Origin: Lishizhenia tianjinensis
Lineage (GTDB): Bacteria; Bacteroidota; Bacteroidia; Flavobacteriales_D; Crocinitomicaceae
Reading direction: 5' to 3'
DNA length: 64,000 nucleotides
Assembly (NCBI RefSeq): GCF_900116425.1
Contig: NZ_FPAS01000002.1
Location: 16,527-80,526, forward strand
Shown here: one piece after another, positions 9,112-18,309 of the stretch
Position numbering within the stretch: the stretch's first letter is position 1
How the letters are laid out: every line of letters begins with the position of its first letter
Notes under the pieces: generated by a model
Told to the model about the DNA's origin: nothing
Seen by the model: the letters and a program-made list of their open reading frames with translations, nothing else
The model's database searches: none
Program-made: the position numbers and the translations under genes

Positions 9112-10973
9112 ATTTAGAAGCTAGAAGACTGGTTTTTTACGGACTTTTTGTTGCCATAGGATTGATCTATTCTATGCGTCTTTTCTATATGCAGGTGGTA
9201 GATGATAAGTGGAAAGAAAGAGCCGCTGAAGTATCACAAAAGAAACTAGAAATTAAGCCACCCCGTGGTATTATCTTCGATAGAAATCACAAGAAAGTAG
9301 TCTCTAACCAAACCTTCTATAACTTGATGTTTATTGAAAACAACATCGAAGATTTGGATACGCATGCTTTCGCACAGTTATTAAATGTACCGGATAGTTT
9401 TATACCTTATCGTTTCAACGAAATACGACGTAAACTAGACAGAAGAACCCGCAGTAAAATTACGGGTAATGATACCGTTGTGAACGATTACAGAGGCTAT
9501 AGTTCTTATGCCTTTCTAACGCAGTTAACCCAAGATGAAATTTCGCGCATAGCTCCACGTTTGAGTCGCTTTAAAGGCTTTTACGAACAATCTATATCCA
9601 TGCGTAATTATCCCTATCCGTATGGAGGAAATATTTTTGGTTACTTAAATGAAATTCGCTACAAAGAATTAAAGGCAGATCCCGTCTTTTATAACCAAGG
9701 AGATTATGTAGGAAGAACAGGTTTAGAAAATTATTATGAAAAGGAATTAAGGGGTAGGAAAGGTGTACATTACATCATTAAATCGGCTCGTGGTGGTATC
9801 GTTGAAACCTATGCCGGTGGAGCTTTGGATACGGCAGCAGAGCAAGGTCCGCCGTTGACCTTAGGTTTGGACATAGACTTACAGGCTTACGGAGAAAAAT
9901 TAATGGTGAATAAGAAGGGATGTATAGTGGCCATAGAACCTTCTACGGGTGAAATTTTAAGTCTGGTATCCGCACCGAGTTATGATCCGAACATCATGGT
10001 GGGGTCAAGAAAGATCAAAGAGAATTATAAGAAGCTTGTAAATGATAGTTTAAAGCCTTTGTTTGCGCGACCACTACAAGCGGAATATCCTCCTGGTTCT
10101 ATTTTTAAGTTGGTTCAAGCCTTGGTTGGTTTGCAAGAAGGTGTAATTACCGAACATACTGGTTTTCCGTGTACTAAATCTATGGTGGGGTGTCACAATC
10201 ACCCCAATGCACAGAACATTCAAGATGCGGTTAAAATGAGTTGTAATCCTTATTTCTATTACGAAGTAAAACGTATTATTCAACAAGGAAAAGACAAGAG
10301 TATTTTTAAGGATGCAGCACAGGGATTAGACCTTTGGGAGAAGTACATGAATAGCTTTGGTCTAGGGATAAAACTGGGTACAGATATTTATGGAATACGC
10401 AGCGGAGTTATTCCAAACAGAGCATTTTACAACCGTTGGTATGGAGAGTATAGATGGGCTTTTAGTACCATTCGTTCGAATAGTATTGGTCAAGGAGAGG
10501 TGAAAGTAACCCCTCTACAAATGGCGAATCTCGCTGCGATAATAGCCAATAGAGGGTATTATTACACCCCGCACTTTGTTAAGTCTATAGGTGATGATGG
10601 TCCGAAAGAAGAGTATTTAGAACGCCACAACACCATGGTAGAGGCCAAACATTTTGAACCGGTAATCGAAGGAATGCGTCGTGTAATTGAAGAAGCAGGT
10701 GGTACCGCACGTGGAGCCTTTATCGACGGAATTACGATGGCGGGTAAAACGGGAACGGCTCAAAACCCACATGGTAAAGACCACTCTGTGTTTATTGCTT
10801 TTGCACCCATAGATAATCCAAAAATTGCCATTGCAGTTTTCGTAGAGAATGCTGGTTTTGGTGGAACATGGGCGGCCCCTATTGCGAGTTTGATGATAGA
10901 AAAATATTTGCGTGGTGAAATTACAAACGCACATAAGGAAGAAAGAATTCTAGAGGCGAACTTATTAGAGTAA
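9108..10973 (+). CDS. mrdA: Penicillin-binding protein 2 (elongation transpeptidase)
   Basis: The 621-residue class B PBP cross-links peptidoglycan during side-wall growth, in complex with RodA. It has one N-terminal membrane helix (about residues 8-26), a PBP dimerisation domain starting near PPRGIIFDRN, and a transpeptidase domain. The three active-site motifs can be placed: S331-IFK334 with the nucleophile Ser331, S378-C-N380, and K547-T-G549. Length is normal for PBP2. The overlap with mreD and the contact with rodA (no gap) show tight operon packing. Confidence 0.96.
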   Translation: MNLEARRLVFYGLFVAIGLIYSMRLFYMQVVDDKWKERAAEVSQKKLEIKPPRGIIFDRNHKKVVSNQTFYNLMFIENNIEDLDTHAFAQLLNVPDSFIPYRFNEIRRKLDRRTRSKITGNDTVVNDYRGYSSYAFLTQLTQDEISRIAPRLSRFKGFYEQSISMRNYPYPYGGNIFGYLNEIRYKELKADPVFYNQGDYVGRTGLENYYEKELRGRKGVHYIIKSARGGIVETYAGGALDTAAEQGPPLTLGLDIDLQAYGEKLMVNKKGCIVAIEPSTGEILSLVSAPSYDPNIMVGSRKIKENYKKLVNDSLKPLFARPLQAEYPPGSIFKLVQALVGLQEGVITEHTGFPCTKSMVGCHNHPNAQNIQDAVKMSCNPYFYYEVKRIIQQGKDKSIFKDAAQGLDLWEKYMNSFGLGIKLGTDIYGIRSGVIPNRAFYNRWYGEYRWAFSTIRSNSIGQGEVKVTPLQMANLAAIIANRGYYYTPHFVKSIGDDGPKEEYLERHNTMVEAKHFEPVIEGMRRVIEEAGGTARGAFIDGITMAGKTGTAQNPHGKDHSVFIAFAPIDNPKIAIAVFVENAGFGGTWAAPIASLMIEKYLRGEITNAHKEERILEANLLE

Positions 10974-12386
10974 ATGGAGAGAAAGAATACATACGCCAAA
11001 AATTTAGATTGGTCCTTAATTTTTATTGTTGTAGCCATTATTATTATGGGTATAATTAATCTCTATTCGGCTGCTTACAATGAGGATAGACCCTTTTTAT
11101 TGAATCTTAAAACCTTGTATGGTAAACAAATCATGTGGTTTGGTTTCGCGTGTTTTGCTGGCTTTGTAATAAGTTTAATTGATGCGCGGCATCTTAGAAA
11201 ACTTACCATTCCAATTTACCTTTTTACCGTTTCTCTTTTAGTTGCAGTACTTTTTACAACTCCTATTAATGGTGCTCGTTCTTGGTTGGGCTTTGGTTCT
11301 TTCGGTATACAACCTTCTGAGTTTGCCAAATTGGGTATGGCCATGATGTTGGCTTATCAAATTTCAGGTATCAAATCTAAGGTGGTAAACATAAAAACGG
11401 TTACCGGAATCATAGCGGTATTATTGGTAACAATGGCCTTAATTTTAGCCCAAAATGATACCGGAACTTTTTTGGTATTCACGGCATTTTTGTTTGTGAT
11501 GTATAGGGAAGGAATAACCTTTGATCCTTACGTACTGTTACTTACAAACAATATTTTGGGCTTGCGTTTGAAACATACGTGGGTAGGTGTTCACTTTATT
11601 CCTGTATTGTTCGTAGTGGTTTTCTTTAGTGTGATTGCATTAATTTTCGCAGATTCTGATCAATCCTTTACCCTGGGGTCTTTTGTACTCAATATACCTG
11701 GTTGGGCCTATGTATTAATTGTTTTATTGATAGGAGCACTCTTGGCTATATTTTTAATCAGCAGGTTTGCAACAACACGTAATAAGAAAAGACTAACCCT
11801 TATTGTAATCATCGGTTACATCAGTTTTTCAGTATTGAATGGTTTAATAGCAGTAGGATATCTAAAAGTCTTTCAGTCCCACCAGCGTACGCGTATAGAT
11901 TTAGTGTTGGGGAAAATTAATTCTGAAGATGAGAAGGACGGTAAGGATTATAACCGTAACCGCGGTATGGCGGCTGTTGGTTCTGGCGGACTCCTAGGAA
12001 ATGGATATAGAAACGCACATTTAGCTTCACCAGAAAGTGGGCACGTACCGGAAAGTGAAACCGATTTTATCTTCTGTGTGTTTGCCGAAGAATGGGGTTT
12101 TGTAGGATCTTTCATTGTAGTAATTCTCTTTACAGCGCTATTGATCAAGATCGTTACGATTGCTGAACGTCAGCGAAGCACATATTCTCGAGTATATGCC
12201 TATTCGGTGGCTATGATTATCTTTTATCACTTTGCCATTAATATTGGAATGAACCTAGGAGTTGCACCGGTAATAGGTATTCCCTTACCCTTTTTTAGTT
12301 ATGGTGGAAGTTCTATGATTTCTTTTACGGTGATGATTTTTATCTTGCTCAAATTAGATGCACAACGTAAAGAAGTATTGTTTTAA
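10974..12386 (+). CDS. rodA: SEDS peptidoglycan glycosyltransferase RodA
   Basis: RodA polymerises lipid II glycan strands with PBP2. The 470-residue protein has about ten to twelve membrane helices and the SEDS hallmarks: NGARSWLGFG with QPSEFAKLGM (about residues 99-124), AQNDTGT, the large extracytoplasmic loop containing GSGGLLGNGYRNA and PESETDFIFCVFAEEWGF, and the terminal LPFFSYGGSSM. It is longer than the roughly 370 residues of the E. coli protein. The extra length lies between the QNDTGT helix and the large loop, a pattern I associate with Bacteroidota RodA. It starts immediately after mrdA. Confidence 0.95.
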   Translation: MERKNTYAKNLDWSLIFIVVAIIIMGIINLYSAAYNEDRPFLLNLKTLYGKQIMWFGFACFAGFVISLIDARHLRKLTIPIYLFTVSLLVAVLFTTPINGARSWLGFGSFGIQPSEFAKLGMAMMLAYQISGIKSKVVNIKTVTGIIAVLLVTMALILAQNDTGTFLVFTAFLFVMYREGITFDPYVLLLTNNILGLRLKHTWVGVHFIPVLFVVVFFSVIALIFADSDQSFTLGSFVLNIPGWAYVLIVLLIGALLAIFLISRFATTRNKKRLTLIVIIGYISFSVLNGLIAVGYLKVFQSHQRTRIDLVLGKINSEDEKDGKDYNRNRGMAAVGSGGLLGNGYRNAHLASPESGHVPESETDFIFCVFAEEWGFVGSFIVVILFTALLIKIVTIAERQRSTYSRVYAYSVAMIIFYHFAINIGMNLGVAPVIGIPLPFFSYGGSSMISFTVMIFILLKLDAQRKEVLF

Positions 12387-12388
12387 GG

Positions 12389-13243
12389 ATGAAGTGGATG
12401 AAGCAAATAGAGGATAGGAGTCCTTTTCTACAAGTACTAATCTTAATTTGCTTAGGATTAGTGTTTAGTGTAGTACTTGGAGCTATAGCTGTTAGTTTTT
12501 ACAGTGGTGTTGTAAGTATGAATTTATTGGAGCATCCGTATACCATGGCAAAGGATCAACCTATTGCTTTTTTGTTGGTCAATCAAGTACCTTTTCAAGT
12601 AGGGATGTTTTTATTGCCGGCATTGATCTATAGAAGCTTTGAAAGAACAAAGTCAAAAACACGAAGAAAGGATGTGATCTGGGCTATTTTACTTTTTGCC
12701 AGTGTTATGTTATTACTACCTTTTTTAACTGACATCAATGCTGGATTACTCAAGGCCTTTGGCGCTTATGAAAATGCGTTAACTATAAAGGAAAATAGTG
12801 ATGGCGTGATTCAGAATTTGGTGATGGATCAAAGTCCCATGGTTTTTGTTATGACAGTTCTGGTGATTGGAATAATTACAGGTACTGCAGAAGAATTCTT
12901 TTTTAGAGGTTTTGTGTACGATCATTTGGCAAAGAATTCAGGAAATAAGTGGTTGGCAATATTAGTGAGCGCTGCGTTCTTTGGAGTGCTTCATTTTAAT
13001 TATGTACAAATCCTTCCGCTTTTAAGTTTTGGGATAGCATTAGCCTTGATTTATGAGTTTACCAACTCCTTAGTCATTAGCGCGGCATTACATGCCTTAA
13101 ATAATACTGTAAATATTTATTGGATGTATACAGATTCTTTTCCGGAGTTTATGGATGAGCAAAATGTATTCATTTCAGCCTTAGGTTTAGTATTACTGCT
13201 CTCACTCATCCTTTTGAAAAGAAAAGCCCTACGCTTGAAGTAA
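12389..13243 (+). CDS. CPBP family intramembrane glutamic endopeptidase
   Basis: A 284-residue polytopic membrane protein of the CPBP (Abi/CAAX protease-like) family. The catalytic signature is intact: EEFFFRGF (an EExxxR motif, about residues 169-176) in one helix, GVLHFNY with the conserved His in the next, and a third motif ALHALNN. Members cleave within membranes; some act in prenyl-protein processing or peptide maturation, and the substrate here is unknown. It starts two bases after rodA, so it belongs to the mre operon. A link to cell-wall synthesis is only inferred from position. Confidence 0.88.
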   Translation: MKWMKQIEDRSPFLQVLILICLGLVFSVVLGAIAVSFYSGVVSMNLLEHPYTMAKDQPIAFLLVNQVPFQVGMFLLPALIYRSFERTKSKTRRKDVIWAILLFASVMLLLPFLTDINAGLLKAFGAYENALTIKENSDGVIQNLVMDQSPMVFVMTVLVIGIITGTAEEFFFRGFVYDHLAKNSGNKWLAILVSAAFFGVLHFNYVQILPLLSFGIALALIYEFTNSLVISAALHALNNTVNIYWMYTDSFPEFMDEQNVFISALGLVLLLSLILLKRKALRLK

Positions 13244-13394
13244 ATCAACTTATAAGTGAACTAACAGTTCTTGCGGAAGTATAAGTCATGGACACCTAAT
13301 GCAACCACCTTCTTGTTTTTATCTATCCCTGAAGTAATTGTTCTGTCCAGGCATTTTGGTCATGTTGACCTTACCCTTTCGATTTCTTAAATCT

Positions 13395-13456
13395 TTGAAT
13401 CATTCAATCCTTGAATCGTTGAATCCTTGAATTATTGAATCTTTGAATCCTTGATT
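13395..13456. repeat. (TTGAATNN) octamer array
   Basis: TTGAAT motifs at 13411, 13419, 13427, 13435 and 13443, with a related TTGATT at 13451, give an exact 8-base period. An outlying copy sits at 13395. The array lies between the convergent CPBP and ExbD genes. Confidence 0.88.
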
Positions 13457-13462
13457 CATTCA

Positions 13463-13498
13463 CAAAAAAAAGAGGCAACCTTAAGGCTACCTCTTTTC
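13463..13498 (-). terminator. Bidirectional intrinsic terminator between the CPBP and ExbD genes
   Basis: AAAAGAGG and CCTCTTTT enclose an inner paired segment around TTAA (13470-13498). On the minus strand the stem is followed by a run of eight T, which would terminate the exbD operon. The plus strand is also T-rich after the stem. Confidence 0.8.
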
Positions 13499-13517
13499 AA
13501 TTATTTTAGAGAGTAAA

Positions 13518-14030
13518 CTAGTTGTTATCGATAGAATAACCCTTGTTGTTTCCTCTTTCTGCTGCGTGATAAGCAATTGTGTTAAAGTCTGCATTTTGCA
13601 ATTCCTTTTTAGCATCAAATAAGATACCTACAGGAACTTGCTCATCTACTTTAAAACAAGTAACTACTTTCTCTTTTGGAGTAGCAAATCCTTTTGGCTT
13701 TTGCGTGTATTTGTCAGATTTCCATTCGTCAATCTTGTCAATATTACCCAAAATACCATCGTACTGTACAGCAACTCCTTTGTCAAACTTAGAAGCGTCA
13801 CCAACGATAGGTTTACCTAAGTAAACGAAATCAACTTCACTTCTTTGTTTGTAGGGTGTTAAATCTGTAAGTCCAACTCCAGTAGCATTGTTTATACGTA
13901 CCATAGGATCTATATCCTTAGTAGTGGTTGCTACCATGAAGAAGAACAACAACATAAATACAATATCAGGTAATGATGAAGTATTAATTGCTGGTGCTGA
14001 CTTACCTTCGTTCTTTTTAAACTTTGACAT
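13518..14030 (-). CDS. ExbD/TolR family biopolymer transport protein (second copy)
   Basis: A 170-residue bitopic protein with one membrane helix near the N-terminus (about residues 18-38). The helix is LPDIVFMLLFFFMVATT with the proton-path Asp at its start, as in ExbD/TolR. The rest is a periplasmic domain with KVVTCFKVDEQVPVGILFDA, which resembles the ExbD periplasmic fold. It is the last gene of the exbB-membrane protein-exbD-exbD operon. Two different ExbDs downstream of one ExbB is a recurrent arrangement in Bacteroidota; their division of labour is not known. A terminator follows. Confidence 0.9.
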   Translation of the reverse strand: MSKFKKNEGKSAPAINTSSLPDIVFMLLFFFMVATTTKDIDPMVRINNATGVGLTDLTPYKQRSEVDFVYLGKPIVGDASKFDKGVAVQYDGILGNIDKIDEWKSDKYTQKPKGFATPKEKVVTCFKVDEQVPVGILFDAKKELQNADFNTIAYHAAERGNNKGYSIDNN

Positions 14031-14035
14031 ATCGT

Positions 14036-14851
14036 TTAATTTTTTGGTGCAACTTCAATGATTTTCTCTGGGAAAAGAATTTTCAACAATTCAAGTCTTT
14101 CTTTGTATAAAGGAAGAATCGTTGGCATGTCTTCATTCTTGTTCTGCTCGTAGAATTTCTCCATTGTAGAGTATTTGATGTTGAAAAGCTTCATACTTTC
14201 CTCATCTCTCATCTCTGTAATCGCACGTTGAATTTCTGATTGTATCGCAATAAAGGCACTGTAGTCTGTAGCTATTTGAGGTACAATTCTAATGTGTGCT
14301 TCTCTTGCAATCTCAGGCATGATAGTCGCTCCACTTTCGCTGTATAAATCAAAAGCTCTTTGCTTTTTCTCCCACTCAGAAAGCTTGTTCATTTGAAGCT
14401 CGTAGTATTGTCCCCAGTAATCTGAAGGATCTCTTTCCATTTCTGCTTCAATACGCTCTATCTCTGCGTTCACTTGTGCTAAACCACCATCAATCACTTG
14501 ACGCGTAATGTTTGCGTAGTAAGGGTAATTTAATTTACGCTCACCAGCCGACTTTCCTCTGTTAGCAAGGAAGAAGTGCTTAATACGTCTGTGTAAGTTG
14601 TCGATTTCTTCTACAGGTAAGATAGAGTCACGAACAAACATTTCTTGTCTGTCGTTAATCTTAATCTCGTAGATGTTTTTCTCTTCAACTTTTGGTGGTT
14701 TTTCCATTTCAATGTCTAATTTCTTCGGGATCTGTCTCAAGTAACCCGCGTCTTTATCCATTGTAGTGGTAACCAAGAAGAAAATCAAAAGCAAGAACGC
14801 GATATCTGCCATCGATCCAGCATTTATTTCCGGTATTTCTCGCTTAGACAT
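14036..14851 (-). CDS. ExbD/TolR family biopolymer transport protein (first copy, long)
   Basis: A 271-residue ExbD-like protein with the N-terminal helix MADIAFLLLIFFLVTTT (about residues 14-30) containing the conserved Asp. It is about twice the length of E. coli ExbD. The extra sequence is a charged, mostly helical periplasmic region (about 110-250), rich in E, R and K, that could form coiled coils. It would work with the ExbB-like channel to pass proton-motive energy to the outer membrane or periplasm. It precedes the shorter ExbD by five bases. Confidence 0.88.
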   Translation of the reverse strand: MSKREIPEINAGSMADIAFLLLIFFLVTTTMDKDAGYLRQIPKKLDIEMEKPPKVEEKNIYEIKINDRQEMFVRDSILPVEEIDNLHRRIKHFFLANRGKSAGERKLNYPYYANITRQVIDGGLAQVNAEIERIEAEMERDPSDYWGQYYELQMNKLSEWEKKQRAFDLYSESGATIMPEIAREAHIRIVPQIATDYSAFIAIQSEIQRAITEMRDEESMKLFNIKYSTMEKFYEQNKNEDMPTILPLYKERLELLKILFPEKIIEVAPKN

Positions 14852-14855
14852 ATTC

Positions 14856-15338
14856 TTAATTTTTTCTTACTAAATTGATAACTGGCCCTAATAAGATAGC
14901 TGCAATACCAACAATTAATGTGATTGCTGCTGTCCAAATTCCAGCTGTAGATGAGTCGATAACACTTTGTTCAACTTGTACATCTTCAGCTAATCTTAAG
15001 GTTTCATTTGTATCAGCAGTACCGATAGCGTTAAGTATAACGTAAAGGATACCTACTAAAATGATTCCCAAGATAGACTTGATTGCTTTTTTAGGCTGTG
15101 TAATCAATAAGATTACGAAGAAAGCCAATACTAAAAACGCACATAACCCGATAGCAACGAAGCTAAACATAGTTGTTGACGTTAATAAACCTCCTTCTCT
15201 AAATTCTTCAACTACCTCTGGTGCACTGTTCTCAACGTGAACGCCTGAGAACATAACCGATAGTCCTAAGATCAATATAGGGACAATAATGGCCAACTTA
15301 ATTGCCATCCCTATTATGTTCGTTGTTTTATTTTCCAT
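14856..15338 (-). CDS. Small polytopic membrane protein in the exb operon
   Basis: A 160-residue protein with about four hydrophobic helices and no motif that I recognise. The N-terminal helix (about residues 10-30) is followed by a short acidic periplasmic loop (VENSAPEVVEEFREGG), two helices in the middle, another loop and a C-terminal helix. It lies between exbB and the two exbD genes with gaps of 4 and 38 bases, so it is very probably an accessory subunit of this energy-transducing complex. The function itself is not known to me. Confidence 0.75.
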   Translation of the reverse strand: MENKTTNIIGMAIKLAIIVPILILGLSVMFSGVHVENSAPEVVEEFREGGLLTSTTMFSFVAIGLCAFLVLAFFVILLITQPKKAIKSILGIILVGILYVILNAIGTADTNETLRLAEDVQVEQSVIDSSTAGIWTAAITLIVGIAAILLGPVINLVRKN

Positions 15339-15376
15339 TATAGTATGGATTTAAAAGTTCGTAACTCGTGCTCTGC

Positions 15377-16234
15377 TTACTTAGAAGTAATTTTGTACTT
15401 CAACATCATATCTACTAAAGAGATAGATGCATTTTCCATTTCATTCACTAAACCGTCAATTTTAGATACGATGTAGTTGTAGAAAATTTGTAAGAAGATC
15501 GCAGCGATCAAACCGAATACTGTAGTCAATAAGGCTACTTTAATACCTGCTGCTACTGTAGTTGGAGATACCTGACCATCCTCAACGATTTTATCGAAGG
15601 CGAAGATCATACCAATTACTGTACCCATGAACCCTAACATTGGTGCCAATGCGATGAATAAAGAAATCCAAGAAACTCCTTTTTCTAATTGTCCCATTTG
15701 AACACCACCGTAAGAAACAACTGATTTCTCAACCATTTCGATTCCCTCGTCAGCTCTATCTAAACCTTGGTAGAAGATAGATGCGATTGGTCCTCTTGTG
15801 TTTCTACACAATTCTTTAGCTTCAGCAACTCCACCTTTCGCTAAGGCTGCTTCAACATCTTCTAAGAATTTGTTTGTGTTGATTGATGCTAAGTTTAAGT
15901 AAACGATACGCTCAATACATAAAGCCATACCAATTACTAAACAGATCAATACGAAAGACATCCAGAATGGATCACCTTCGATGAACTTTTGCTTTAAAGT
16001 ACCTGTAAAGTTTAAAGGTGCTTTTTCTTCAGCTGTTGCAGCTTCTGCTGGAGCTGTTTCTGTTTCAGTTGCTTCTGCAACCGGACTTGCTGTTTCTGAA
16101 GAATCTGCTTCAGTCATTGCTGTTGTTTCAACTGCCTGAGTTGTTGTAGAATCACCTTCTTCTGCTAATACTCCGTTAACAAAACCGAACGTCATCATTC
16201 CGGCGATCATCAAAGAACTTATTACTTTTTTCAT
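15377..16234 (-). CDS. exbB: ExbB/TolQ/MotA family proton channel
   Basis: The 285-residue protein carries the MotA/TolQ/ExbB domain with three membrane helices. These are WMSFVLICLVIGMALCI after residue 90, then WISLFIALAPMLGFMGTVIG, and a third helix including VALLTTVFGLIAAI with the conserved Thr residues. In front is a predicted signal peptide (MKKVISSLMIAGMMTFGFVN) and a Thr/Glu/Ala-rich linker (about residues 26-75), an N-terminal extension seen in many Bacteroidota ExbB proteins. With the downstream ExbDs it should form a proton-driven motor for TonB-dependent or Tol-like functions. No tonB lies in this operon. Confidence 0.92.
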   Translation of the reverse strand: MKKVISSLMIAGMMTFGFVNGVLAEEGDSTTTQAVETTAMTEADSSETASPVAEATETETAPAEAATAEEKAPLNFTGTLKQKFIEGDPFWMSFVLICLVIGMALCIERIVYLNLASINTNKFLEDVEAALAKGGVAEAKELCRNTRGPIASIFYQGLDRADEGIEMVEKSVVSYGGVQMGQLEKGVSWISLFIALAPMLGFMGTVIGMIFAFDKIVEDGQVSPTTVAAGIKVALLTTVFGLIAAIFLQIFYNYIVSKIDGLVNEMENASISLVDMMLKYKITSK

Positions 16235-16310
16235 GTTCTCAAAGATTAATTTTAATCGTATTCCTAGTTTATAATTATGCCTAAATTAATAAAATTCTGA
16301 CAGTTCACTG

Positions 16311-16400
16311 CGGAGAGAGAGGGATTCGAACCCTCGGTTCCGATGCAATCGGAACACTCGCTTTCCAGGCGAGCCAGTTCAGCCACTCCTGCACCTCTCC
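16311..16400 (-). tRNA. tRNA-Ser (anticodon GGA)
   Basis: The minus strand folds as a class II tRNA of 90 nt. The acceptor stem is GGAGAGG with TCTCTCC, and the anticodon stem CTCGC/GCGAG has the loop CTGGAAA, giving anticodon GGA (plus-strand 16364-16366). A long variable arm TTCCGATTGCATCGGAA and the T-arm GAGGG-TTCGAAT-CCCTC complete the fold. CCA is not encoded. The long arm and GGA anticodon both identify serine. Confidence 0.96.
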
Positions 16401-16412
16401 TCAATTTCTTGT

Positions 16413-16420
16413 CAAAATTA
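16413..16420 (-). promoter_or_regulatory. -7 box (TAATTTTG) for tRNA-Ser
   Basis: On the minus strand TAATTTTG fits TAnnTTTG and lies 12 bases before the tRNA 5' end. A -33 TTG is present but at loose spacing. Confidence 0.5.
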
Positions 16421-16483
16421 GAGCGCTAATGTACAAAAAAAATGCAACAAGCATTAAGTGCCTAGATTACCAAAAGGTTAACA

Positions 16484-17512
16484 CTATGGCTGCATTTCCC
16501 CTACTATATCTCGCTTTAGTGCGGCAATACACTCATCCTTAGAGCTGTATCTTCCTAATACATACATCAATTTAGCTAGCGCAGACTCAGTTGTTAAATC
16601 TTTTCCGTTTACTACACCTGCTTTATTGAAAAAGGAACTGCTTTCATACAAACCTTGTTGTACAGAACCAGACGCACATTGTGTAATATTAAGTATTATT
16701 CCGCCCGAGGTAGTGAATTTTGTGATTAAGTCTTGTAACTGTTTATTGTGTGGTGCATTTCCTGCTCCAAATGTTTCCAAAACGATGGCTTTGGTGTGTG
16801 CAATGTCAAATAATCCGGCATACATCTTCATGTTGATACCAGGATATAATTTTAACAAGGCGATGTCTTCTTCAAAGTCGGTAAACAAGGTTAAGTCTTG
16901 TATAGAAGTACGGTAAAGATTTTGGAAGTGATAATTTATGTCTACCCCGGCAATGGCTAATTCTTGATAGTTGGGTGATTGAAACGCTTCAAAATGTTTT
17001 GCGGATACTTTTGTAGTTCTGTTTCCTCTGTACAGGGAATATTCAAAGTATATGGCAACCTCTTGAATTAAAGGCATACCTTTTTCATCCTTACTTGCCG
17101 CGATCTCTATAGAGGTGATTAAATTTTCTTTCCCATCCGTTCTTATGGTACCTATGGGAAGTTGAGAACCAGTCAATATCACAGGTTTTCTTAATCCTTG
17201 CAACATGAAACTCAAACCAGAAGCTGTAAAAGCCATGGTGTCTGAGCCGTGTAAAACCACAAATCCGTCGTAATCGTTGTAGTTTAATTCAATTTGTTGC
17301 GCAATACGTGCCCAATCTTTGGGGTGCATGTCCGAAGAATCTATAGGGTCGTCAAAAGAGATGGAAGATAAGTCTACGTTGAGTCTGTCCAATTCTGGGA
17401 CCTGGGCATTAAGATGTTCAAAATCAAAGGCACGTAATTCACCCGTGATGTTGTCTTTCATCATTCCTATGGTTCCACCTGTATATATCAATAAAACTTT
17501 TGCGTTTTCCAT
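16484..17512 (-). CDS. ansA: Type I L-asparaginase
   Basis: A 342-residue cytosolic asparaginase that hydrolyses L-asparagine to aspartate and ammonia. The two catalytic threonine motifs are visible: YTGGTIGMM (residues 10-18) and VLHGSDTMAFTAS (about 86-98), with TDGKEN further on. There is no signal peptide, which fits the type I, cytoplasmic, lower-affinity class. It is the last gene of a hemJ-tatD-ansA run on the minus strand, starting 16 bases after tatD. Confidence 0.93.
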   Translation of the reverse strand: MENAKVLLIYTGGTIGMMKDNITGELRAFDFEHLNAQVPELDRLNVDLSSISFDDPIDSSDMHPKDWARIAQQIELNYNDYDGFVVLHGSDTMAFTASGLSFMLQGLRKPVILTGSQLPIGTIRTDGKENLITSIEIAASKDEKGMPLIQEVAIYFEYSLYRGNRTTKVSAKHFEAFQSPNYQELAIAGVDINYHFQNLYRTSIQDLTLFTDFEEDIALLKLYPGINMKMYAGLFDIAHTKAIVLETFGAGNAPHNKQLQDLITKFTTSGGIILNITQCASGSVQQGLYESSSFFNKAGVVNGKDLTTESALAKLMYVLGRYSSKDECIAALKRDIVGEMQP

Positions 17513-17528
17513 TTCCTAGATTCTGGGT

Positions 17529-18308
17529 TTAAGCATTTTGTATTTTGGGAAAAAGCTCCTCCGCATTTTGTGTAGTAATCCTTGCTATTTCCTCTACAGG
17601 AATCTCATAAATATCGGATAATTTATCGGCAATAAAAGGAATGTATGCGCTTTCATTTCTTTTTCCTCTGTTGGGTGAAGGCGCTAAGTAAGGCGAGTCT
17701 GTTTCAAGAACAAGATGTTCTAAAGGAATTTCCTTCACAACTTTATCAAGTCCTGCCTTTTTAAAGGTAACAACACCACCTATTCCCATTTTAAACCCTC
17801 CATAGTTGATGATTTTCTGGGCTTGTTCTACGGTTCCTGTAAAACAATGGAAAACACCCGTTAAGTTTTCATCGTTGTGTTGGTTAACAATCTCAAAGAT
17901 TTCATCAAAAGATTCTCGGGCATGTATAACGATAGGAAGTTTTAGCTCTTTGGCCCAAAGCAATTGTTGTTCAAAGGCTTTTTGTTGTTGTGCTAAAAGT
18001 GTTTTGTCCCAGTACAAATCTATCCCTATTTCTCCAACCGCAACATAGGGTCTAGCAAACAATTCTGCCCTAACCTGTGCTAATTGCTGGTCAACATCTT
18101 CGCTAACGTTAGAAGGATGTAGTCCCATCATACTGAAACAATTCTCAGGGTACTTTTCTTCCAAAGCATTCATCGCTTCGACCGTATCTAGATCTATGTT
18201 AGGAAGGAGTAATTTATGCACTCCGGCATCTAATGCACGTTGAATAACAGCGTCGTATTCTCCTTCGAATTTTTCTGAAAATAAATGGGTGTGTGTATCT
18301 ATGTACAT
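17529..18308 (-). CDS. tatD: TatD family metal-dependent DNase
   Basis: A 259-residue TIM-barrel hydrolase of the TatD family, acting as a 3'-5' DNase/RNase in quality control. The metal-binding motifs are present: THTHLF (about residues 5-10), GEIGIDLYW with the bridging Glu (about 92-100), IVIHARESFDE, FHCFTGT and LETDSPYLAP. Length is typical. It starts one base before the end of the hemJ unit (the gap to hemJ is a single base), so the genes are cotranscribed. Confidence 0.93.
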   Translation of the reverse strand: MYIDTHTHLFSEKFEGEYDAVIQRALDAGVHKLLLPNIDLDTVEAMNALEEKYPENCFSMMGLHPSNVSEDVDQQLAQVRAELFARPYVAVGEIGIDLYWDKTLLAQQQKAFEQQLLWAKELKLPIVIHARESFDEIFEIVNQHNDENLTGVFHCFTGTVEQAQKIINYGGFKMGIGGVVTFKKAGLDKVVKEIPLEHLVLETDSPYLAPSPNRGKRNESAYIPFIADKLSDIYEIPVEEIARITTQNAEELFPKIQNA

Positions 18309-18309
18309 C

